In this document: positions 1 through 4,685 of the stretch, in pieces
Numbering within the stretch: position 1 is the first letter of the stretch
Layout: each line of letters begins with the position of its first letter
The notes under the pieces: generated by a model
What the model was told of the DNA's origin: nothing
What the model saw: only the letters and a program-made list of their open reading frames with translations
Database searches by the model: none
Position numbers and translations under genes: made by a program
Source of the DNA: JADJLQ01 sp034439915
Lineage (GTDB): Bacteria > Bacteroidota > Bacteroidia > Chitinophagales > Saprospiraceae
Direction of reading: 5' to 3'
Length of the DNA: 5,339 bases
Assembly: GCA_034439915.1 (NCBI GenBank)
Contig: JAWXBI010000026.1
Location: forward strand, 1 to 5,339

Positions 1-44
1 CTTTTTTTTTCATCTTAATGTAAGATTTTGTAAAAGTTTTCAAC

Positions 45-75
45 AGGGTGACAGTATACAAAATTCTGTCAACCT
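45..75. other. imperfect inverted repeat, possible 3' hairpin
   Basis: The arms 45-54 (AGGGTGACAG) and 66-75 (CTGTCAACCT) pair at 9 of 10 positions around an 11-nt A/T-rich loop. It lies about 80 bp downstream of the DUF1801/OmdA stop codon, beyond the heptamer repeat. On the minus-strand transcript it is not followed by a convincing U-run, so it may be a weak terminator or transcript-end structure, or chance. Confidence 0.25.
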
Positions 76-94
76 ATTCCATGAGACCACAGCA

Positions 95-136
95 GTCAGA
101 AGTCAGCGGTCAGGGGTCAGGAGTCAGCAGTCAGCG
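95..136. repeat. 7-bp tandem repeat, GTCAGNN x 6
   Basis: GTCAG recurs at 95, 102, 109, 116, 123 and 130, exactly every 7 bp. The units are GTCAGAA, GTCAGCG, GTCAGGG, GTCAGGA, GTCAGCA and GTCAGCG, and a degraded seventh (GTCAA) follows at 138 after one extra base. On the other strand the unit reads CTGAC plus two variable bases. The first five bases are invariant and the last two vary, so this is a constrained degenerate heptamer array and not simple slippage of one unit. It starts 21 bp after the DUF1801/OmdA stop and so would lie in that gene's 3' untranslated region. Degenerate intergenic heptamer arrays are known in other bacteria, notably cyanobacteria; their role is unclear. Confidence 0.85.
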
Positions 137-156
137 GGTCAATCTATTCACTCGAA

Positions 157-780
157 TCAATCCGCTCGCTCATATTTCCAGTTCCTTCCCTTGCCCTCGG
201 CTATCCATTCTAGTGCAGTAGCCAGCCGTTTAGCCCTGGTTGGAGAGGTTTTAGCTTCCGTGATCCATTCGATATATTCTTTGCGATAGGAATAGGAAGC
301 CGTATCAAATTTTTTCTTGGCTCTTATATTCTTTGAAAAAGCGGTAGCCAGATCTGAAGGGACCACAAGATCGGCTCGGGACTCCGGTTTAGGCACCAGG
401 CGTTTAACAGTGATGCCCTTGTCATTGAGCATGCAGGCTTCTTTGATCATTTTGAGCATGGCCCTGTTGGTAGGAAGATCTTTAATAGAAGTGATCCTAC
501 CCATATGGCTCATAGCGGTCCGGTCTTTGAGTTGTAACTTTCCTTCGTCGGATTTAATCAAATCGGCTTTCCAAAACCCAAAAGCGCAATGGGCTTTAAA
601 TCCTGCCATCGAACACATCATCTGTCCTTTGTAATCAAAATGGGGAAAACTCCATTTCATTTTTTCTTCCACCTCCGGACAAGCCTGGTGGACCAGAGAG
701 CGTATATGATCCATGATGGTTTGGGCAAAAGGGGCAGCCTTATCGATATAGGAATCTATTCGGGGATCGGATTTTGACAT
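157..780 (-). CDS. DUF1801 / YdeI-OmdA family protein
   Basis: A complete 207-residue protein, ATG to TGA, of unknown biochemical role and predicted to be cytosolic, since there is no signal peptide or membrane segment. Residues about 15-115 fit the DUF1801 (YdhG-like) fold, with the typical EEKMKWSFPHFDYKGQMMC stretch (38-56) followed by KAHCAFGFWKADL (62-74). Residues about 140-198 resemble the YdeI/OmdA C-terminal domain: AFSKNI, then SYRKEYIEWITEAK (164-177), TRAKR (181-185) and a closing EGKGRNWKYE. The two-domain layout and length match the family. OmdA-type domains have been linked to bacteriocin protection in Salmonella, but that should not be transferred here. The gene appears monocistronic: the next gene upstream is on the opposite strand and a repeat array follows its stop. 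Family assignment is by motif recognition. Confidence 0.85.
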   Translation of the reverse strand: MSKSDPRIDSYIDKAAPFAQTIMDHIRSLVHQACPEVEEKMKWSFPHFDYKGQMMCSMAGFKAHCAFGFWKADLIKSDEGKLQLKDRTAMSHMGRITSIKDLPTNRAMLKMIKEACMLNDKGITVKRLVPKPESRADLVVPSDLATAFSKNIRAKKKFDTASYSYRKEYIEWITEAKTSPTRAKRLATALEWIAEGKGRNWKYERAD

Positions 781-795
781 TCAAAAAGTTAATAA

Positions 796-803
796 CAAAA
801 ATA
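796..803 (-). promoter_or_regulatory. possible -7 element for the DUF1801/OmdA gene
   Basis: On the minus strand this reads TATTTTTG, an exact match to the Bacteroidota -7 consensus TAnnTTTG, ending 15 bp before the ATG at 780. No good TTG sits at the expected -33 distance, and the leader would be only about 8 nt. It is a weak candidate in A/T-rich DNA. Confidence 0.25.
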
Positions 804-900
804 AAGTTCGCAAAAAATCTTCATGAAATCACCGAAAGAGATGAACCTGGAAACCTACCATGGGCATTAACAAATTAAAAAAAAAATTATATATTGGGTA

Positions 901-930
901 TTGTATATTTTTTGACTTAGTGTATCTTTA
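901..930 (+). promoter_or_regulatory. Bacteroidota-type promoter for the small Lys-rich gene
   Basis: TTG (901-903), a 19-bp spacer, then TATCTTTA (923-930), which matches TAnnTTTG at 5 of the 6 fixed positions. Spacing and sequence fit the TTTG / TAnnTTTG promoters used by the Bacteroidota primary sigma factor. Transcription would begin near 937, leaving a leader of about 15 nt before the ATG at 953. A 10-A run (877-886) lies just upstream and could act as an UP-like or bent element. Confidence 0.5.
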
Positions 931-952
931 GACCCATATAAAAAATCTTAAT

Positions 953-1048
953 ATGACAAAAAGTAAAGATCAAAAGAAAGAAACAAAAAAGGCTCCGGCG
1001 AAATCACTGAAAGAAAAAAGGGCAGATAAAAAGAATAAGGCGAAATAA
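953..1048 (+). CDS. small lysine-rich basic protein (31 aa)
   Basis: A 31-codon ORF, ATG (953) to TAA (1046-1048), beginning MTKSKDQKKETKK and ending KKNKAK. Thirteen lysines and one arginine against four acidic residues make it strongly basic, hydrophilic and probably disordered. No signal peptide, hydrophobic segment or cysteine is present. The centre (APAKSLKEKRADKK, 14-27) follows a KKxPAKxxKEKRxxKK pattern that I recall from short hypothetical proteins in other Bacteroidota; this is memory, not a search. A good promoter match sits just upstream, and the gene converges on argC, with 50 bp between the two stop codons. The function is unknown; nucleic-acid or ribosome association is only a guess from charge. 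Poly-A richness of the DNA could by itself produce such an ORF, so the promoter and family resemblance carry the call. Confidence 0.6.
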   Translation: MTKSKDQKKETKKAPAKSLKEKRADKKNKAK

Positions 1049-1098
1049 GAAAACACGCCCGAACCAACTTATTTTACTTGACCTGGTTGAGATATCCG

Positions 1099-2064
1099 TT
1101 AAAAGCCAATTGCTTTTAGTTTCAGTCCGCTTTCCTCCGGCCATCCGTAGATGATATTCATGTTTTGAATTGCCTGGCCGCTGGCACCTTTCAATAAATT
1201 GTCCAAAGCTGAAAGGATAAAGATTTTTTTATCGTGTTTTTCAAGGTACAATACACATTTATTGGTATTAATAACCTGTTTGAGATCGGGGGCTGCTTCG
1301 CTTATTTTAACGAAAACCTCATGGTCATAATACGTATGAAATAATTTTATGACCTGCTCCAGATCGGCCTCTACATCGGTATATATGCTCGCAAATATTC
1401 CCCGGGTAAAGTTGCCCCTGACTGGAATAAAATTAATGGGTACTGAAAATTCATTATCCAGTTGGCTCAGTGATTGACGGATTTCAGGGATATGCTGATG
1501 GCTAAAAGGTTTGTAAATACTAATGTTGTTGGTGCGCCAGCTAAAATGCAGGGTTTCGCTCCAAGCTTGCCCGGCACCTGTGCTGCCGGTGATGGCATGG
1601 ACATGAATTTCATCCCGTAGCAATTTTGCCTTGGCCAGAGGGAGCAGGGCTAATTGAATAGCAGTGGCAAAACATCCACAATTTGCAATGTGCCGGGCTG
1701 ATTTTATTTTTTTCCGGTTGAGTTCAGGCAATCCATAAACAAAATCATGGCTGGGATCTGACAAACGGAAATCCATGCTGAGGTCGATAATCCGCGTCCG
1801 TTTATCCAGTTTGTTTATAGCCATGAATTCTTTGGCTTTGCCATGACCAGTGCAAAGAAAAACCACTTCAGGCCGACCTTCAAGCTGATGCACAAAATTC
1901 AAATCGGTTTCTCCTAACAAATCAGTATGCGTGGAAGATACAGGTTTTCCGGCCTGACTTTCACTCACAATACACGACAATTCCACGAAGGGATGATTCA
2001 ATAATAAACGAATCAATTCTCCTCCGGTATATCCTGCCCCACCGACAACGGCTACTGGTACCAT
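1099..2064 (-). CDS. argC: N-acyl-gamma-glutamyl-phosphate reductase
   Basis: ArgC carries out the NADPH-dependent reduction of N-acetyl- (or, in some Bacteroidota, N-succinyl-) glutamyl-phosphate to the semialdehyde, in the cytosol, in arginine synthesis. The 321 residues match the usual length. The N-terminal Rossmann motif is VGGAGYTGGELIRLLLNHP (7-25). The active-site cysteine is Cys131 in IANCGCFATAIQLAL (126-140), where most ArgC proteins have NPGC; here a cysteine (129) replaces the proline. The catalytic-histidine region is SHQHIPEI (188-195), preceded by GSTGAGQAWSE (160-170). RGNFTRGIFASIYTD (216-230) and the C-terminal DNLLKGASGQAIQNMN (288-303) are family hallmarks. It is the last gene of the block, starting 54 bp after the argG stop, and is probably cotranscribed with it. 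argD does not follow, and I see no clear terminator after its stop. Family identity is secure; the acyl group is not determined. Confidence 0.96.
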   Translation of the reverse strand: MVPVAVVGGAGYTGGELIRLLLNHPFVELSCIVSESQAGKPVSSTHTDLLGETDLNFVHQLEGRPEVVFLCTGHGKAKEFMAINKLDKRTRIIDLSMDFRLSDPSHDFVYGLPELNRKKIKSARHIANCGCFATAIQLALLPLAKAKLLRDEIHVHAITGSTGAGQAWSETLHFSWRTNNISIYKPFSHQHIPEIRQSLSQLDNEFSVPINFIPVRGNFTRGIFASIYTDVEADLEQVIKLFHTYYDHEVFVKISEAAPDLKQVINTNKCVLYLEKHDKKIFILSALDNLLKGASGQAIQNMNIIYGWPEESGLKLKAIGF

Positions 2065-2118
2065 ATCTGACGGTAAAATTACGGAAATATAAATTGAAGG
2101 GATTTAGGTCTACTTCAT

Positions 2119-3312
2119 TCATTGATCAGATACCCGGTGTATCTTATTCGCGATCGACATGATCTTGGTAAATCCCCTGGCATCATCCCCTGACCAGGCA
2201 TTGTTCATTTCTCCATACTGCCCCATCTTGCTGCTCATCATATCGTGGGGGCTTTCGATACCGTGGAGTTCAAATCTATAGGGAAACAACTGGATAAAAA
2301 CAGTGCCACTCACCCTTTCCTGGGTATGCTCGAGGAAGGTTTCTATATCACGCATGACGGGATCCAGGTACTGGCCCTCATGCAGCATCATGCCATACCA
2401 GTTACTCAATTGGTCTTTCCAGTAAGCCTGCCATTTGCCCAGGGTATGTTTTTCCAATAAATGGTGGGCTTTGATGATCAATAAAGGAGCGGCAGCTTCG
2501 AACCCCACCCGGCCTTTGATACCAATGATCGTATCACCGACGTGAATATCTCTGCCTATACCGTAAGGAGCTGCTATGGCTGCCAATGCCTGGATCGCCT
2601 CCACCGAACTGTTAAAATTCTGATCGCCGATACCCTTTAATTCACCCTGGACAAACTGAAGGCTGATCATCCGTGGTTCTGACGCAGTAACCTGGGTTGG
2701 AAAGGCAGATTCAGGCAGGTATTGATCGGAAGTCAGGGTTTCTTTGCCTCCCACACTGGTCCCCCACAACCCTTTATTGATAGAGTATTGTGCTTTTTCC
2801 CAGGATTGGTCTACGCCGAGTTTAACCAGATAATCCACTTCTTCCTGCCTGGACAATTTAAGATCCCGGATGGGAGTGATCACCTCCAGGCCCGAACCCA
2901 GGATATTAAAAATAAGATCGAATCGGATCTGATCATTGCCTGCCCCTGTACTGCCATGAGCGATATATTTTGCACCTTGTTTTTGGGCAAATTCGATGAT
3001 GGCCAGCGCCTGAAATACCCGTTCGGCACTCACCGACAAAGGATAAGTATTGTTGCGCAATACATTTCCATAAATCAGAAAACGCAGACATCGGGTATAA
3101 AAATCCTCCGTGGCATTCAGGACGGTAAAGGAAGCGGCGCCCAGAAATACCGCGCGGTCACCGATCCGTTTTAATTCTTCATCTGAAAATCCACCGGTGT
3201 TGACAATAGCCGCATGGACTTCCAGGTTTTTTTCCAGTTGAAGGTATTTGATACAAAACGAAGTGTCCAGTCCCCCGCTGTAGGCGAGGATTACTTTCTC
3301 AAATGGATCCAT
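2119..3312 (-). CDS. argG: argininosuccinate synthase
   Basis: ArgG joins citrulline and aspartate with ATP to form argininosuccinate, the penultimate step of arginine synthesis, in the cytosol. The 397 residues match the family length of about 400. The N-terminal ATP-pyrophosphatase loop is AYSGGLDTS (10-18). Also present are NTGGFSDEEL (38-47), the nucleotide/substrate stretch AHGSTGAGNDQIRFD (118-132), and SINKGLWGTSVGGKET (177-192), a form I associate with Bacteroidota ArgG. Its ATG lies inside the end of the upstream GNAT gene: the two frames overlap by 14 bp (3299-3312), which points to translational coupling and a shared mRNA. argC follows after 54 bp. No frameshift or missing motif is visible. 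If the Bacteroidota succinyl route operates here, ArgG still acts on free citrulline after deacylation. Confidence 0.97.
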   Translation of the reverse strand: MDPFEKVILAYSGGLDTSFCIKYLQLEKNLEVHAAIVNTGGFSDEELKRIGDRAVFLGAASFTVLNATEDFYTRCLRFLIYGNVLRNNTYPLSVSAERVFQALAIIEFAQKQGAKYIAHGSTGAGNDQIRFDLIFNILGSGLEVITPIRDLKLSRQEEVDYLVKLGVDQSWEKAQYSINKGLWGTSVGGKETLTSDQYLPESAFPTQVTASEPRMISLQFVQGELKGIGDQNFNSSVEAIQALAAIAAPYGIGRDIHVGDTIIGIKGRVGFEAAAPLLIIKAHHLLEKHTLGKWQAYWKDQLSNWYGMMLHEGQYLDPVMRDIETFLEHTQERVSGTVFIQLFPYRFELHGIESPHDMMSSKMGQYGEMNNAWSGDDARGFTKIMSIANKIHRVSDQ

Positions 3313-3940
3313 TATTCTGGGCTAAATCGTTGATGATCATTCTGGACAAATCATAGGGCATTTCTTCCATTTTGGAAGGTGCCAGCATACCGGTACAAAG
3401 GCACATCTTGCGCTCGTTGCGTTGAAGGATATCGTAATTGGGGCAACTGCTACATCCTTTCCAAAAGGCATCGTCCGGGGTCAGTTCAGAAAACGTGACG
3501 GGTTTATATCCCAGTTCGGTATTGATCTTCATTACCGCAAGGCTGGTCGTGATCCCGAATACTTTGGCATAGGGATATTTGTCGCGAGCGAGGTTAAATG
3601 CTTTGATCTTGATTTCACGGCCCAGACCAGCTTTGCGCATGTCGGGAGCGACGATCAGCCCTGAATTGGCCACATATTGACCATGGCTCCAGGTTTCGAT
3701 ATAACAAAAGCCAGCCAGTTTGTCGCCTTGCACCGCTATGACTGCATCGCCATTGTTCAATTTTTTAATAATATATTCAGGGGACCTTTTGGCTATCCCT
3801 GTTTTTCTGGCTTTGGCGGATTCCTCAATCAACAGACAAATCTGATCGGCAAAATGGGCGTGTTCAGGACCAGCAACCACGACGGTGACTGGTTCTTCGG
3901 CGGGGGTGAGTTTTTCTAAGGTTTGATTTTCCTGGTTCAT
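3299..3940 (-). CDS. GNAT acyltransferase, probable N-acylglutamate synthase of the arginine operon
   Basis: The 213-residue protein has one GNAT fold at about 18-150. The acyl-CoA loop is RKAGLGREIK (102-111), preceded by FCYIETWSHGQYVANSGLIV (78-97) and followed by TSLAVMKINTELGYKPVTF (132-150). A C-terminal extension holds four cysteines as CSSC (163-166) and CLC (180-182), a possible metal site. The first 17 residues are low in hydrophobic residues and may be a tail. It resembles the GNAT protein that sits before argG in Bacteroides; as I recall, genetics in B. thetaiotaomicron tied that protein to the first step of arginine synthesis, acylation of glutamate by acetyl- or succinyl-CoA. 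It is unlike classical ArgA, having no amino-acid-kinase domain. First gene of the operon, it overlaps argG by 14 bp. ATG 3940 is chosen because a promoter candidate ends about 42 bp upstream. The GNAT fold is sure; the exact substrate is inferred from context. Confidence 0.85.
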   Translation of the reverse strand: MNQENQTLEKLTPAEEPVTVVVAGPEHAHFADQICLLIEESAKARKTGIAKRSPEYIIKKLNNGDAVIAVQGDKLAGFCYIETWSHGQYVANSGLIVAPDMRKAGLGREIKIKAFNLARDKYPYAKVFGITTSLAVMKINTELGYKPVTFSELTPDDAFWKGCSSCPNYDILQRNERKMCLCTGMLAPSKMEEMPYDLSRMIINDLAQNNGSI

Positions 3941-3974
3941 TTTTATTTTATAGCAATGGAAAGATTAACGTAAA

Positions 3975-3986
3975 ATTTGTGCAAAT
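3975..3986. promoter_or_regulatory. 12-bp dyad overlapping the operon -7 region
   Basis: ATTTG-TG-CAAAT is a perfect 5-bp inverted repeat with a 2-bp centre. It overlaps the proposed -7 element of the arginine operon (3982-3989), a position suited to a repressor. An ArgR-like regulator is the obvious candidate from context, but the sequence is not a convincing copy of the E. coli ARG box, and no regulator gene is in the window. Confidence 0.3.
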
Positions 3987-4015
3987 AAATCCAACAGAAG
4001 AATTTTTTTATCAAA
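3982..4015 (-). promoter_or_regulatory. candidate promoter of the GNAT-argG-argC operon
   Basis: On the minus strand TTTG (4015-4012), a 22-bp spacer and TTTATTTG (3989-3982) approximate the Bacteroidota TTTG / TAnnTTTG promoter, with one mismatch in the -7 element and spacing at the long end. Transcription would start near 3975, giving a leader of about 35 nt. No clear Shine-Dalgarno sequence precedes the ATG at 3940, which is normal for the phylum. Confidence 0.4.
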
Positions 4016-4027
4016 GAGAATGATAAA

Positions 4028-4052
4028 TATCCGTTAGAATAATCAACGGATA
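4028..4052. promoter_or_regulatory. perfect 8-bp inverted repeat upstream of the arginine operon
   Basis: TATCCGTT (4028-4035) and AACGGATA (4045-4052) are exact reverse complements around a 9-nt centre. The repeat begins 13 bp upstream of the proposed -33 element of the operon and 88 bp upstream of the GNAT start. No T-run follows on either strand and no gene ends nearby, so a protein-binding dyad is more likely than a terminator. Its use is not proven. Confidence 0.4.
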
Positions 4053-4077
4053 GGTTGAAATGACCTGGGGGAGAGCA

Positions 4078-4131
4078 AATCCTGGCTAATAAAGGATTCG
4101 ATATGAGAAAGTACCTGAGGTATCACGATAC
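4078..4131. other. cluster of short dyads in the 3941-4245 intergenic gap
   Basis: Three more short symmetric elements lie here: AATCCT (4078-4083) with AGGATT (4093-4098) around 9 nt, TACCT-G-AGGTA (4112-4122), and GTATC-AC-GATAC (4120-4131). Each is short enough to occur by chance; only the clustering between two divergent genes makes them worth listing. The rest of the 305-bp gap holds the two proposed promoters and no credible coding sequence. Confidence 0.2.
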
Positions 4132-4188
4132 AAAGGTAGAGATTGTCCAACGAATGGATGAAAAAATTATTTTAATATTTTTCTCCGG

Positions 4189-4215
4189 TTGATTAAACGC
4201 CAGAGCTTAATTTTA
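4189..4215 (+). promoter_or_regulatory. weak promoter candidate for the DUF2541-like gene
   Basis: TTG (4189-4191), a 16-bp spacer and TAATTTTA (4208-4215) resemble a Bacteroidota promoter with slightly short spacing and one mismatch. Transcription would begin near 4222, about 24 nt before the ATG at 4246. This argues against using the TTG at 4189 as a start codon. Confidence 0.3.
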
Positions 4216-4245
4216 GTCCAAAGAACAACATTTAAAATTCAATTT

Positions 4246-4635
4246 ATGCGTACTACATTAATCACTTTGTTTGCAGTGGCCGTTTTCGCAACGACTGCTT
4301 TTACACCCATCAATGAATGGAAAATCATCGGCGAACGAGCTGTCAAATTTTCTTCGGACCGCGATGTCATCAACGTAGGCGGCAATGACTGGTATACCAA
4401 ACTTAAGATAAAAGTAGTCGATGCCCCCCTCCACATCAGCAATTTTGATGTCATATTTGAAAATGGCGAACGTTTTGATGTAGCTATCCGGGAAGATATC
4501 CGTAAAGGTGGCGAAAGCCGTATCATTGATCTGCCCGGTAAAGAAAGGAGAATTGACCGGATTGAATTCAGATACCGTACGACAGGCAAACTAAGAGGTG
4601 GAACAGCAAATGTGATTGTTTTTGGCAGAAGGTAA
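4246..4635 (+). CDS. small exported DUF2541-like protein
   Basis: A 129-residue protein with an N-terminal signal peptide: MRTTLITLFAVAVFATTAFT (1-20) has a short basic start and a hydrophobic core, with cleavage probably near residues 17-21. The mature part is beta-rich and follows a recognisable pattern: WKIIGERAVKFSSDRDVINV (25-44), LKIKVVDAPLHISNFDVIF (53-71), NGE, RKGGESRIIDLPGKERRI (86-103), DRIEFRYRT (104-112), and a final VIVFGRR. This fits the DUF2541 group of small secreted proteins, which has no established function. Without a lipobox cysteine it should be periplasmic or secreted. An in-frame TTG at 4189 would add 19 residues before the signal peptide, so the ATG at 4246 is preferred. 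It reads divergently from the arginine operon and converges on the SDR gene. Export is well supported; the family name is from memory of the motif. Confidence 0.8.
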   Translation: MRTTLITLFAVAVFATTAFTPINEWKIIGERAVKFSSDRDVINVGGNDWYTKLKIKVVDAPLHISNFDVIFENGERFDVAIREDIRKGGESRIIDLPGKERRIDRIEFRYRTTGKLRGGTANVIVFGRR

Positions 4636-4639
4636 GTTT

Positions 4640-4685
4640 GAGGAGAGCGGAGAGCGAAGATCACTTTAGGACTTTCCGACTCCTC
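4640..4685. terminator. hairpin between convergent genes
   Basis: GAGGAG (4640-4645) pairs with CTCCTC (4680-4685). After a small internal loop, CGGAGAG (4648-4654) pairs with CTTTCCG (4672-4678) with one G-U, leaving a 17-nt loop. It fills the 50-bp gap between the stop of the exported protein (4635) and the stop of the SDR (4686). Its position suits a bidirectional terminator, but neither strand has a T-run after the stem. Confidence 0.35.
4642..4655. repeat. two tandem copies of GGAGAGC
   Basis: GGAGAGC is repeated head to tail at 4642-4648 and 4649-4655, just after the stop of the exported protein. It forms part of the left arm of the intergenic hairpin. Two copies of a 7-mer may be chance, though it shares the 7-bp period of the array at 95-136. 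Confidence 0.5.

Noticed and set aside
1..10. T-run at the left edge as a terminator for a gene to the left
   Set aside because: The stem, if any, would lie outside the window, so it cannot be judged.
860..931. 23-codon ORF on the plus strand starting MGINKLKKKLYIG
   Set aside because: It arises from A/T-rich DNA, overlaps the promoter of the Lys-rich gene, and has no promoter or family resemblance of its own.
1062..1088. AACCA...TGGTT inverted repeat between the Lys-rich gene and argC as a terminator
   Set aside because: The stem is only 5 bp with a 17-nt loop, and the T-rich stretch on the minus strand is interrupted and not adjacent.
1092..1101. ATATCCGTTA at the argC stop matching the left arm of the dyad at 4027-4036 (also TATCCGTTA at 5189-5197)
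   Set aside because: Many shared 10-mers are expected by chance in 5.3 kb, and here the partner arm is absent and the site is at a stop codon or inside a gene.
2722..3174. Long plus-strand open frame opposite argG
   Set aside because: It is a shadow of the argG coding strand; the minus-strand frame has all family motifs and this one has none.
4131..4138. Exact minus-strand TAnnTTTG match (TACCTTTG) as an upstream promoter for the arginine operon
   Set aside because: There is no -33 TTG at suitable distance and it lies about 190 bp from the first start codon; the 3982-4015 candidate is better placed.
4189..4245. In-frame extension of the DUF2541-like protein from a TTG codon
   Set aside because: It would place 19 polar residues before an evident signal peptide; the ATG at 4246 gives a normal export signal.
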